From DATAES01 sp963802415 (GTDB lineage Bacteria > Actinomycetota > Acidimicrobiia > Acidimicrobiales > JACDCH01), in assembly GCA_963802415.1 (NCBI GenBank), contig CAWDIH010000001.1, positions 2,914,001 through 2,978,000 on the forward strand: 64,000 nucleotides of DNA, written 5' to 3'. Shown in pieces: positions 46,144-54,405 of this stretch. Under the pieces are notes generated by a model. The model saw nothing but the letters and a program-made list of their open reading frames with translations. It did not search any database and was not told the origin of the DNA. Numbering within the stretch: position 1 is the first letter of the stretch; each line of letters begins with the position of its first letter. A program made the translations under genes and the position numbers.

Positions 46144-46568
46144 TTCTGCGATCCCCGGCCCCGCAGGCTCCGCAGCTTTGCGTCGGCGCCATCGTCGTGG
46201 AGGACGAGCAGCTGCTGTTGATCCGCCGCGGCCATGGTCCCGCGGCGGGGTTCTGGTCGGTGCCCGGGGGCCGTGTAGAGCCCGGCGAGCTGCTGGCCGA
46301 GGCCGTCGTGCGCGAGCTCGCGGAGGAGACCCGGCTCGAGGGCGTCTGCGGCGAGCTCGTGGGATGGGTCGAGCGAATCGCCGACGGCTACCACTTCGTG
46401 ATCCTCGACTTCATGGTCACGTTGTTGGACCCGACCGCGGAGCCCGTTGCCGGTGACGATGCAGCCGACGCGGCCTGGGTCCGGCTGCACGAGGTAGCCG
46501 ACCGGCCGCTCGCGGAGGGCCTCGCCGAGTTCCTCCACGATCACGGCATCCTCGAGACGATCACCTGA
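46140..46568 (+). CDS. Nudix hydrolase
   Basis: 142 residues. The Nudix box is GGRVEPGELLAEAVVRELAE followed by ETRLEG, fitting GX5EX7REUXEEXGU except for the final glycine position. Opening strand CVGAIVVEDEQLLLIRRGHG. It hydrolyses a nucleoside diphosphate linked to another moiety (ADP-ribose-type or 8-oxo-dNTP-type). The start at GTG 46140 overlaps the GNAT stop. It is 6 bases from the end of the convergent enoyl-CoA hydratase gene. Confidence 0.9.
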   Translation: MILRSPAPQAPQLCVGAIVVEDEQLLLIRRGHGPAAGFWSVPGGRVEPGELLAEAVVRELAEETRLEGVCGELVGWVERIADGYHFVILDFMVTLLDPTAEPVAGDDAADAAWVRLHEVADRPLAEGLAEFLHDHGILETIT

Positions 46569-46574
46569 CCGCAG

Positions 46575-47336
46575 TCATCGACCCTTCCACTCGGGAGCGC
46601 GCTTTTCGATGAATGCTCTCGGGCCTTCGGCGAAGTCCTCGGTCGAGGCCAGCTTCATCATCCCCTCACCGGATCGCTTCCACCCTTCCGCGTCGGGCGC
46701 ATCGACCGTCTCGAGCGCGATCTTGCGGCTCTCCCGTACCGCGAGCGGTGCGTTGGCGACGATGCGGTCGGCGAGGGCCCGGGCCCGCTCGAGCGCCTGA
46801 CCCGGCGCGCACACCTCGTTGACGAGCCCGAGCTCGCCGGCGCGTTCGGCAGAGATCGGGTCGCCCGTCATGATGATCTCGAGCGCGATCTTGCGTGGCA
46901 GCAGCCGTGGAAGGCGGAAGAGCCCTCCTGCGGCCGCGACGAGTGACCGCTTGACCTCGGGCAGTCCGAACCGGGCTTCGGTGGAGGCCACGATCAGATC
47001 GCACACGATAGCGATCTCGCATCCGCCGGCCAGCGCCGGGCCCTCCATGGCGGCGATGACCGGCTTGGTCCGCTCGCGCATGACGAAACCGGCGAAGCCG
47101 CCCCGCTTCGTCTGCAGGTCGGCGGCGTTGCCGGCGCTGATCGCCTTCAAGTCGGCACCCGCAGAGAACACCGGACCTTCGTGCGTGAGGATCCCCACCC
47201 AAGCGTCCTCGTCCTCCTCGAACTGGTCGAGGGCAGCCTCCATGCTCTTGGCGACGTCGCCGTTCACCGCGTTGCGCGCCTCGGGGCGATTGAGCGTGAA
47301 CAGCGCCACCCGACCTTGCAGTTCGTAGTCGACCAT
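46575..47336 (-). CDS. Enoyl-CoA hydratase/isomerase (crotonase family)
   Basis: 253 residues. Start VDYELQGRVALFTLNRPEAR, then NAVNGDVAKSMEAALDQFEE. The oxyanion-hole loops are PVFSAGADLKAISAG and AMEGPALAGGCEIAIVCDLI. The active-site helix is FGLPEVKRSLVAAAGGLFRL, with the usual catalytic glutamate at the PE position but only a serine/alanine at the second site, so activity may differ from simple hydration. ATG 47336 has TAGGGT 7 nt upstream. Role in fatty-acid or sterol side-chain oxidation is inferred. Confidence 0.88.
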   Translation of the reverse strand: MVDYELQGRVALFTLNRPEARNAVNGDVAKSMEAALDQFEEDEDAWVGILTHEGPVFSAGADLKAISAGNAADLQTKRGGFAGFVMRERTKPVIAAMEGPALAGGCEIAIVCDLIVASTEARFGLPEVKRSLVAAAGGLFRLPRLLPRKIALEIIMTGDPISAERAGELGLVNEVCAPGQALERARALADRIVANAPLAVRESRKIALETVDAPDAEGWKRSGEGMMKLASTEDFAEGPRAFIEKRAPEWKGR

Positions 47337-47343
47337 GGGAGCA

Positions 47344-47349
47344 ACCCTA
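47344..47349 (-). promoter_or_regulatory. Leaderless -10 box of the enoyl-CoA hydratase gene
   Basis: TAGGGT on the minus strand, 7 nt before the ATG at 47336. Confidence 0.55.
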
Positions 47350-47417
47350 TGTGGGCGTCGCGAGTCCGAGACAACCAGCCGGTATAGGGTGAAACACAGG
47401 AAGGGGGATGCCGATCG

Positions 47418-47612
47418 GTGGGTGGCGACGCAGAGCACTTCCAGTGCCCGTACTGCGAGTCGTTCGAGGTCGATCGGTTGTACCTGGCATCGTTGAAGCT
47501 CGACTCGTGCGTGTGCCTGGCGTGTGGCGCGCGGTGGGACGAGGACGCGACGAGTGGCGCGTTCCGCGGTCGAGCAAGCCGGTCTTCGGTGATGGCACCG
47601 CGTGAGTCCTGA
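47418..47612 (+). CDS. Small zinc-ribbon protein
   Basis: 64 residues. Two CxxC pairs: FQCPYCESFEVDRLYLASLK, then SCVCLACGARWDED, fitting a single zinc ribbon. It begins at GTG 47418 behind a GGAAGGGGG ribosome site 10 bases upstream and a TATAGGGT box at 47383-47390. It is one of the few genes here with a normal leader. No assigned role. The following 29 bases to the stop of the convergent gene at 47642 carry nothing else. Confidence 0.7.
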   Translation: MGGDAEHFQCPYCESFEVDRLYLASLKLDSCVCLACGARWDEDATSGAFRGRASRSSVMAPRES

Positions 47613-47641
47613 CGAGGTCGCACACGCCTGACCTGTTGGGA

Positions 47642-49034
47642 CTACTCGGCTGAAGCGTCGTCCGCCTCGGCCACGGGCGCGTCGGCCAACGGCGCCTCGG
47701 CCACGGGGGCCTCGGCCACCGGGGGCGGCGGCGGAACCGCCTTTCGAGGCGCGCTCTTGCGCGGCGCCCGCCGGCGCGGTTCGGGCCCCGTTGGCTCGAT
47801 GTCGAATGCGGCTGCGACTCGAGGAACGCGGCCGGCGAACTTGCGTACCGATGCGACGAGGTCGTCGCTCGGCTGTTCGGGACGAGAACGCGGCGCAACT
47901 GTGAGGCGAACCGGCGAGAACGCGACCGCCTCGAGCACGACCCCCCAACGGTCCGCTGGCGCCTCTGCGGTCAGCGACGCGCTCGCAGCCTCGTTGAGAC
48001 GCGCCGTGAATGCGGGATCGAGAATCGTGCCCGCCTTTGGCGGGCGCGAGCTGAGGCGGAGCGCTCGCACCGCGCGGCCGGAGTCGAGGGCGCCCGTCAT
48101 CTCCTGCAGCCACGACGCCTGCTCACTGTCGACGCGGCGCGCGAGTGATTCACGGAGTTGCGCCGCGAGCGCTGCGCGTCTCGTCGTCACGCGCGGCGCT
48201 GTCGGCGGCCACGACGACCGAGCGCAGGTCGCGCAGGTCGATCTCATCGACGTCGGCGAGCGCGGCCTCGGCGCGGTCGCGCCACTCGGCTGTGCGCAGG
48301 CGCGGGCGCATCTTCTCGGCGAGCGCGAGGAGCTCACTGCCGTCGATGGCGGATTCGCCCCGTTCCTTGCGCCCTTCGTTCTCCTTGTCGATGGCTTGAC
48401 GCACTGCCGGAATGTCGCCGGCGAGCACTTGCTCGGCGATCGGGCGGTGCTCCGGCGGCAGCTCGTCGAGCACCGCTGACCGATGGACGCGCGCTGGACG
48501 CAGGCGCTTCGGCTTTGGCTTCGACGGCTCTTCGGGACGAGGGCGCGGGGGACGGCGTCCCGCACCTCGCGGCCGCTCACCCCGCTCCGGACGTTCCGGC
48601 CGGTCGGACCGTTCACTCTTGTCGGAACGCTCGCGCCGATCCGGTCTCTTGCGATCCGGCCGCTCACCGTCTCGCCGTTCGGGGCCGCCGGGACCACCGT
48701 CGCGTGGCCGGCGCTCGCGGCGGTCGGGTCTTTCGGCGCGGCCGCCTCTGACCAGCGAGGACGTCACGAGCTCCTGGTCACGGGGAGGGGGCCCGATGAC
48801 CTCGATGCGCTCCGGTTCGTTGCGCCGCTTCTCCTGGATCGGCGCGAGGCCGACGATGCTCACGCCATCGAGGTCGAAATCCGCATCGGCCCGAAGGACC
48901 TCACCGACTTTGGCACCGTCCGGCACCAGCGTTGCGTCGACGACACCGCGGGGCTCGCGTGCGCCCGCGGCGCGCCACGTCCACGAGCCGTCACCACGGT
49001 CGCTCGTGAGCTCGACGTCGATCCGGCGCGACAC
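47642..49034 (-). CDS. Charged actinobacterial protein with Arg/Glu/Pro-rich linker, function unknown (one frameshift)
   Basis: About 464 residues. The N-terminal domain is MSRRIDVELTSDRGDGSWTW, ADFDLDGVSIVGLAPIQEKR (possible small nucleotide or RNA-binding-like domain). A very basic and acidic linker of roughly 100 residues follows (Arg/Asp/Glu/Pro repeats such as ERPDRRERRPRD and ERPDRKRPDRRE). The C-terminal helical part (EQVLAGDIPAVRQAIDKENE, ALAEKMRPRLRTAEWRDRAE; after a +1 step near 48170, LAAQLRESLARRVDSEQASW) ends in Ala/Pro/Glu repeats. I do not recognise a named family. The mix of a DUF349-like helical part and charged linker suggests nucleic-acid or ribosome association (weak). It follows the WS/DGAT gene by 11 bases and has its own -10 box. 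Confidence 0.62.
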
Positions 49035-49042
49035 GGCGAAAG

Positions 49043-49048
49043 ACGCTA
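49043..49048 (-). promoter_or_regulatory. Leaderless -10 box inside the end of the WS/DGAT gene
   Basis: TAGCGT on the minus strand, 8 nt before the GTG at 49034. Its first three bases are the WS/DGAT stop codon. Confidence 0.45.
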
Positions 49049-50467
49049 GCGGACCGTTCTCGCCACCCCATCAGCGTGTTTACGGAGCTCGACGACCGCG
49101 TCGGCGAATCCGTCCGCGATGTCCCACACGTCAGGCACGAGCTCGCGACACGCGATGACGCCGACGTCGACGTGATCCAGGTTCGACATCACGGTGATGT
49201 TGAGCCCGGCACCTTCGAGCAATGGGCCGAGGGGATAAAGGCCGACGATCTGTGCACCTGCGGTGTAGAGCGGGATCGGCGGACCGGGCACATTCGAGAC
49301 GATGAGATTGTGCACGGGTCGGTGGCGGTCGGCCAGGTTCAAGTTCGAGTAGGCGCGCATGGCGCGGTTGAAGAGCGTGGGCGGCACGAACTGTGCGAAG
49401 TCCTGGAGCGTGTCCGCGCCGATCGCATTCTGGAGCTCCTTTGCTTCACGCGTCTCTGCAGTGATCACGCGCAGTTGCTGGACCGCGTCAGGAATGTGGA
49501 CAGGAAGGCGAACGAACATGGTGGAGACCTGATTCGTCCCGTCATGCTCGGATCTCCCGTGCACGGAGACAGGAACCGAGCACACGAGTGGCGTGTCCGG
49601 AAGGTCGTCGTGGGCGATCAAGTACTGACGCAGCGACTGTGTGCAGGCTGCGAGCACCACGTCGTTCACGGTCGTTCCGAACGTCGACTTGATGTGGCGT
49701 ATCTCGTCCAAGGAGGACGTGCCAAAGGCAACGGACCGGTGTGGCGTGATGGACGCGGACCAGCGCACCTTCGGTGCCGTGAACGGGAGGGCCGGCGACG
49801 GGCGATCTTGCGCGGCTGCCTCTCGCCTCCGTCGCACGATGTCGACCGCGGACTTCGCCGTGTTGCCGAGGACCTTGACCATCGCGCTCGGTCGCCGAAC
49901 GATGTGCGGCATCGAGTAGGCCAGGAGCTCGAGATCCGACGGCACGTGCTCGGGCTGCCATGGTTCGTCCGGCGGGTCCGGGTCGGGTGCATCGGGCGTC
50001 AGATCGAAGAGGCTCGCGATCAAGTCGGCGCCCGTGACGCCATCGATGGTCGAGTGGTGGACCTTGGTGACGAAGCCGACGTTGCCGTTCTCGAGACCTT
50101 CGAGGAGGTGCAGCTCCCAGAGCGGGCGGCTGCGGTCGAGTGGCTTGCTCGCGATGTCGGCGACGGCGTCGGCGAGCTCGCGCATCGTGCCCGGCGATCG
50201 AACCGCGCCGCGATGGACATGCGCCTCGAGGTCGAAGTCGGGGTCTTCGATCCACACGGGATGTCCGAGATCGAAGGGGACGGGGACGAGCCGGCGCCGG
50301 AAGGGTGCGAGGAGATGGATGCGGGTCCGGATGATGTGGACGACGCGCTCGAACGAGAACGCACTGCCTTCGGACGGGTCGAGGATCAGCACTCCGACCA
50401 CGTTGGACAACTGCGACGGCGTCTCCATGTACAGGAACGACGCGTCCATCCCGCTGAGTGGTTTCAT
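49046..50467 (-). CDS. Wax ester synthase/acyl-CoA:diacylglycerol acyltransferase (WS/DGAT)
   Basis: 473 residues. N-terminal LSGMDASFLYMETPSQLSNV; active-site HHxxxDG in GFVTKVHHSTIDGVTGADLI near residue 140; the middle region VNDVVLAACTQSLRQYLIAH; the C-terminal NLIVSNVPGPPIPLYTAGAQ motif. Esterifies fatty alcohols or diacylglycerol with acyl-CoA to make wax esters or triacylglycerol. It is a membrane-associated enzyme of storage lipid synthesis, common in actinobacteria. Start ATG 50467 with an AAAGG ribosome site. It follows the serine hydrolase by 8 bases in the same direction. Confidence 0.93.
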   Translation of the reverse strand: MKPLSGMDASFLYMETPSQLSNVVGVLILDPSEGSAFSFERVVHIIRTRIHLLAPFRRRLVPVPFDLGHPVWIEDPDFDLEAHVHRGAVRSPGTMRELADAVADIASKPLDRSRPLWELHLLEGLENGNVGFVTKVHHSTIDGVTGADLIASLFDLTPDAPDPDPPDEPWQPEHVPSDLELLAYSMPHIVRRPSAMVKVLGNTAKSAVDIVRRRREAAAQDRPSPALPFTAPKVRWSASITPHRSVAFGTSSLDEIRHIKSTFGTTVNDVVLAACTQSLRQYLIAHDDLPDTPLVCSVPVSVHGRSEHDGTNQVSTMFVRLPVHIPDAVQQLRVITAETREAKELQNAIGADTLQDFAQFVPPTLFNRAMRAYSNLNLADRHRPVHNLIVSNVPGPPIPLYTAGAQIVGLYPLGPLLEGAGLNITVMSNLDHVDVGVIACRELVPDVWDIADGFADAVVELRKHADGVARTVR

Positions 50468-50475
50468 CGCTACCT

Positions 50476-51594
50476 TTATGCTGCTGTGGCCGCTGCTCGG
50501 CTGTTGAGGCCGACGCTGCGCCTCGCCTGGCGGATCGCGTGACGATCGAGACCGTTGGTCAGGTACGCGAACGACACGCCTGTGACGGGATCGGCCCACG
50601 CCAGCTGTCCGCCGGCGCCGTTGTGACCGAACGTGCCGGCGCCGTGCCCGTGGCCGAACCCCCGCGCCGGTCCGCGCCCGTCGTCGCCGCAGAGCACGAG
50701 GCCGATCGATCGGTTGGCAGGGACGCCGAGCAGTGGGTCGGGGAACGTGTTGCGCACGTCTGTCGTGGCAATCGAGAGCCACTTCGGCTCCCACAGACCG
50801 TCCGGGTTGTGGAGCAGCGCCTGGTAGTAGAGCGCGAGCTCGGACGCGGTCGACACCCCACCGCCGCCCGGAACGCCGACGACGATGACGTCGGGGTTGT
50901 TGAACGACTCGAGTGCCTCGTCGGTCACCTCCCCGACATCGATGCTCGAAACACCGAGCACCGCTTGCAGCTCCTCGGACGTCGCAGGTTCGCCCGTGTG
51001 CACGACACGCGCGATGTCGTCCTGCTGGTCTTCCGGCACACCGAGCGCGAGCTTCTTCATCCCGAGAGGGTCGAGGACTCGGCGACGGAGTGATTCTGTG
51101 TGCTCGCAGCCGTCCGCTCGCGCCAGCAGCTCGGCGAGAACCCAGTGCGCGGTCGTGGCGTGGTACTCGTGCTGCGTGCCGGGCTCCCAGTTGAGCCGCC
51201 ACTTCGAGAACGCCGCGAGTCGGCCCTCGCGGGTGTCCCATTGCGGTGGACCGAGTGGCGCGCGAGGAAAGCCCGCCGTGTGCAGCATCACCTGCTCGAC
51301 GGTGACGACGTCCTTGCCGTTGGTACCGAACTCGGGGATGTGCTCGGCCACGCTGTCGTCGAGCGCGACCGCACCCTCGGCGAGAAGTTGCCAGACCGCG
51401 GACGCGACTACCGCCTTCGTCGCCGAGTAGATCGTGTACCTGGTGGCATCACCGAGGGGTGCGTCGCCGAGTGTGACCTCTCGAACGATCTCACCGTCGT
51501 AGGCGAGGGCCAGCTGGCAGGACGGCAGGATCCCTTCATCGATCTCGCGACCGGCTCGATCGACGAGGGCGTCGACAGCATCTTCATGGATCAT
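50476..51594 (-). CDS. Beta-lactamase-family serine hydrolase (class C fold)
   Basis: 372 residues. The nucleophile SxxK is in RYTIYSATKAVVASAVWQLL, the YxN-like motif is EYHATTAHW, and the late HxG-type triad member is FGHNGAGGQLAWADPVTGVS. No signal peptide is evident, so it is probably a cytoplasmic esterase or EstB-like enzyme, not a beta-lactamase. ATG 51594 gives IHEDAVDALVDRAGREIDEG. It is upstream of the WS/DGAT gene by 8 bases, so it may be in the same operon and act on lipid esters (inference). It is divergent from the AMACR-like gene across repeat copy B. Confidence 0.86.
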   Translation of the reverse strand: MIHEDAVDALVDRAGREIDEGILPSCQLALAYDGEIVREVTLGDAPLGDATRYTIYSATKAVVASAVWQLLAEGAVALDDSVAEHIPEFGTNGKDVVTVEQVMLHTAGFPRAPLGPPQWDTREGRLAAFSKWRLNWEPGTQHEYHATTAHWVLAELLARADGCEHTESLRRRVLDPLGMKKLALGVPEDQQDDIARVVHTGEPATSEELQAVLGVSSIDVGEVTDEALESFNNPDVIVVGVPGGGGVSTASELALYYQALLHNPDGLWEPKWLSIATTDVRNTFPDPLLGVPANRSIGLVLCGDDGRGPARGFGHGHGAGTFGHNGAGGQLAWADPVTGVSFAYLTNGLDRHAIRQARRSVGLNSRAAATAA

Positions 51595-51628
51595 CGGTGC
51601 AGGAGTTTCCCACTTATGCTCGACACTG

Positions 51629-51680
51629 CGAACTCCGGGGAGAAACGGGTGCTATCGCACCCGTTTCCATCCAACATTCG
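51629..51680 (+). repeat. 52-bp palindromic interspersed repeat, copy B
   Basis: Same element as copies A and C. One base of the central palindrome differs (TATCGCAC instead of TATAGCAC), which breaks perfect symmetry at one position. It lies in the divergent gap between the serine hydrolase (51594) and AMACR-like (51693) genes and ends 1 base before the GAAGGAGGA ribosome site of the latter. This position rules out a terminator as its only role. Confidence 0.9.
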
Positions 51681-51692
51681 AGAAGGAGGAGC

Positions 51693-52840
51693 GTGACCGG
51701 ACCGTTGGACGGGGTGCGGGTCGTGGAGTTGGCGAGCATCGGGCCGATTCCGTTCTGCGGGCTCGTGCTGTCCGACATGGGAGCGGACGTCGTGCGGGTC
51801 GACAAGCCGGCAGACGTCGCGACAGCTGATCCTTCGCGTGCGCCGGGGACCGTTCTCGATCGGGGGCGGCGATCGGTCGGCGTCGACCTGAAGTGTCCCG
51901 GCGGCGTCGAGGTCGCGCTGCGACTCGTCAGGTCCGCCGACGTGCTGATCGAGGGGTACCGCCCGGGCGTCGCAGAGCGGCTCGGCATCGGACCGGAAGA
52001 CTGCTTCAGGCGCAATCCCCGCCTGGTCTACGGGCGTCTCACGGGTTGGGGCCGTGAGGGCCCCCTGGCCGACCGCGCTGGTCACGACATCGACTACATC
52101 GCGCTCGGCAGGCGCGCTCAGTGCGTTTGGCCGGGCCGGCGGGCCGCCGACCCCACCGCTCAACATCGTCGGCGACTTCGGCGGCGGAGGCCTGCTCCTC
52201 GCCTACGGCATCGCCTGCCGCGCTCGTCAGCACGACGCGCACCGGGATCGGACAGGTCGTCGACACTGCGATGGTGGACGGCACGGCCCTGCTCATGGCG
52301 CCGTTCTATGCCGCGCGCCAGATCGGGTTCTGGAGCGACGAGCGCGGCACCAACATGCTCGACACCGGATCGCCGTACTACGACACGTACGAGTGCGCGG
52401 ACGGCAAGTACGTGGCCGTCGGCGCGATCGAGCCGCAGTTCTACGCCGCGCTGCTCGACGGGCTCGAGCTGTCCGCTGCGGAACTTCCCGACCGGGACGA
52501 CCGCACGCAGTGGACCGAGTTGGGCGCCGTGTTCGCGGCGCGCTTCAAGTCACGTACCCGCGACGAGTGGGCCGAACACTTCGCTGGACGAGACGCATGC
52601 GTCGCGCCAGTCCTCAGCTTGGCGGAGGCGCCGAAGCACCCGCACAACGCCGCCAACCACACCTTCGTCGAGGTGGACGGCGTCATCCACCCCGCGCCGG
52701 CTCCACGATTCGGCACGACCCCCGCGTCGATCGACCGCAGGCCCTGCTACGCGGGCGAGCACACGAATGAGGTGTTGCGCGAGCTCGGCTGCGCCGCCGA
52801 TGAGATCGAACGGCTACGAGCCGACGGAGCCGTCGCTTAG
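51693..52840 (+). CDS. AMACR-like family III CoA-transferase/racemase (two frameshifts)
   Basis: About 382 residues. Start TGPLDGVRVVELASIGPIPF, then DMGADVVRVDKPADVATADP; the AMACR-specific HDIDYIALAGALSAFGRAGG follows, completed by one +1 step near 52110, and TGIGQVVDTAMVDGTALLMA by another near 52220. The C-terminus ends CAADEIERLRADGAVA. AMACR/Mcr epimerises 2-methyl-branched acyl-CoAs, such as sterol side-chain or phytanyl intermediates, before beta-oxidation. The GTG at 51693 has a clear GAAGGAGGA ribosome site. Its last 27 bases overlap the convergent SPFH gene. Role inferred from family. Confidence 0.86.
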
Positions 52841-53743
52841 CACGGACTTGAGCGCCTGCGCCGCACCCATGAGCCCAGCGCTCTCGAACGGGACGACGAT
52901 CTTGGAGTTGTCGCTGTCCGCGAACTTCGACAGCGTGTCGAGTTGGAGGATGGCAACGAGCGTCTGGTCCGGGTCGGCGGCCTTGATCGCGTGGTACACG
53001 GTCGTGATCGCCTGCGACCGTCCTTCCGCCTCGAGGATCGCCGCCTGCCGCGCCCCCTCGGCCCGGAGGATGGCCGCCTTCTTCTGACCTTCGGCCGCGG
53101 TCACGGCCGCTTGCGCGTCGCCTTGCGCGACGTTGATCGCCGATTGCTGCTGGCCCTCGGACTGGAGGATGCGCGCCCGCTTCTCCTGGTCGGCCTGCTT
53201 CTCGAGCGCCAGCGCCTGGAGAATGTTGGGCGGGGGTGAGATCTCGACGATCTCGATGCGGCTGATGCGGATGCCCCACTTGTCGGTGACGACCTCCATC
53301 TGTTGCTGCACGTCGGTGTTGATGCGTTCGCGCCCCGAGAGCGCCTGGTCGAGAGAGAGCGTGCCGATCACCGACCGCAGTGCGGTGCGGGCAAGCGCGT
53401 CGATACCGATGTCGTAGTTCGCCACGCTGAACAGCGCCGCCTTGGCGTCGACCACCTGCGTGAAGATCGTGGCGTTGACCGTGACGACCACGTTGTCCCT
53501 GGTGATCACATTTTGACGGTCGCCCGGACGCGGGGTCTCGCGCATGTCGACCCGTTGCAACGAGCTCACGAAGGGGGCGATGATCACGAGACCGGGCTCG
53601 TGCGTCCGGACGTACTCACCCAACCGCTTCACGACGCCGACCTGGCCCTGCTGCACGATGTTGATCGCACTGCGCAGCGCGGCCAGCACGACGATGGCAA
53701 CGAGGGCCAGGACGATCAGCGCCGCGACAGGACCTGCGTTCAC
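52814..53743 (-). CDS. SPFH/Band 7 (stomatin-like) membrane protein
   Basis: 309 residues. One N-terminal membrane segment (AALIVLALVAIVVLAALRSA), then the Band 7 domain (VQQGQVGVVKRLGEYVRTHE, VDMRETPRPGDRQNVITRDN, IGTLSLDQALSGRERINTDV, SRIEIVEISPPPNILQALAL). A long Ala/Glu-rich coiled coil of about 80 residues follows, then the SPFH-type tail KFADSDNSKIVVPFESAGLM. It scaffolds membrane microdomains and works with NfeD, its operon partner upstream. GTG 53743 overlaps the NfeD stop by 4 bases (GTGA). Confidence 0.93.
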   Translation of the reverse strand: MNAGPVAALIVLALVAIVVLAALRSAINIVQQGQVGVVKRLGEYVRTHEPGLVIIAPFVSSLQRVDMRETPRPGDRQNVITRDNVVVTVNATIFTQVVDAKAALFSVANYDIGIDALARTALRSVIGTLSLDQALSGRERINTDVQQQMEVVTDKWGIRISRIEIVEISPPPNILQALALEKQADQEKRARILQSEGQQQSAINVAQGDAQAAVTAAEGQKKAAILRAEGARQAAILEAEGRSQAITTVYHAIKAADPDQTLVAILQLDTLSKFADSDNSKIVVPFESAGLMGAAQALKSVLSDGSVGS

Positions 53744-54252
53744 GTCGTTCTCCCATCTGCGCCGTCGGACGCATCTGTGCGCGGCGGTTCGAGAAGCGGG
53801 GTGGACCGGTCGATCGCGTCGACGGGCCAGACGACCAAGGTCGTGCCACGCAACGCGGTGACGAGCACCGGCGTCCCTGCGGGGATGTTCGAGCCGCCGC
53901 TGACGGCGAGCCAGCGTTCCCCGGCGAGCCGCACATGGCCGACCGAGTGGTCGTCGCCGACCTCGTCGAGCGTCACCGCCTCCTCGCCGACAAGTCCGCC
54001 GTGGACGCCGCGGGTCACGTGTCCGCCGCGGTGTTGATGGAACACCCGGCCGACATAGGGCCGAGCCACGACGACGCCGAGAACGGTGAGCACGACAGCG
54101 ACGAGCCCTTGGAGGAGGATCGCATCGGGGAGGAACGCGGCGATCAGAGCGGCAGCCAGCGCTCCAATGGCACCGAACAAGGCATAGAACGCCATGTGGT
54201 GCATCTCGAACAACAGCAGGCCCACGCCCAATGCCACCCAGGCGATGACCAT
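53740..54252 (-). CDS. NfeD-like membrane protein
   Basis: 170 residues. N-terminal membrane helices (VIAWVALGVGLLLFEMHHMA, IAAFLPDAILLQGLVAVVLT) followed by an OB-fold soluble domain (GLVGEEAVTLDEVGDDHSVG, GHVRLAGERWLAVSGGSNIP, LVTALRGTTLVVWPVDAIDR). Usual partner of SPFH proteins; the operon order NfeD-SPFH is standard. ATG 54252 has a strong AGGAGG ribosome site 6 nt upstream, in contrast to the leaderless genes around, and a TAACCT -10 box (54277-54272). Confidence 0.9.
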   Translation of the reverse strand: MVIAWVALGVGLLLFEMHHMAFYALFGAIGALAAALIAAFLPDAILLQGLVAVVLTVLGVVVARPYVGRVFHQHRGGHVTRGVHGGLVGEEAVTLDEVGDDHSVGHVRLAGERWLAVSGGSNIPAGTPVLVTALRGTTLVVWPVDAIDRSTPLLEPPRTDASDGADGRTT

Positions 54253-54345
54253 TCCTTACCTCCTGAACTGGAGGTTAGCGGCGTCCGGGGTCCGAAAACC
54301 GTTCAGAGATCGCGTCGACGGGCGCATCCGACAGTGGTAGAAAAC

Positions 54346-54359
54346 TGAAACACGTTTCA
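54346..54359. promoter_or_regulatory. KstR-type operator upstream of the acyl-CoA dehydrogenase pair
   Basis: TGAAACACGTTTCA. It fits TNNAACNNGTTNNA, the published consensus of KstR, the mycobacterial repressor of cholesterol catabolism. It lies 46 bases upstream of the TTG start of the FadE29-like gene and next to a TAGAAA box. No TetR gene is adjacent. Confidence 0.6.
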
Positions 54360-54405
54360 TTTCTCGTTCTGGGCCGGCTGCGCCGGTCCACCAGGGGAGA
54401 CGGGT

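Noticed and set aside
49046..51241. Single long minus-strand frame read as one 731-residue protein
   Set aside because: The real WS/DGAT start is ATG 50467; the upstream part is antisense-frame Arg-rich sequence over the serine hydrolase gene.
54258..54275. ACCTCC-TGAACT-GGAGGT hairpin that would hide the nfeD ribosome site
   Set aside because: A TAACCT -10 box on the minus strand (54277-54272) puts the likely transcript start inside the loop, so the left arm would not be in the mRNA. Only a 6-bp stem.
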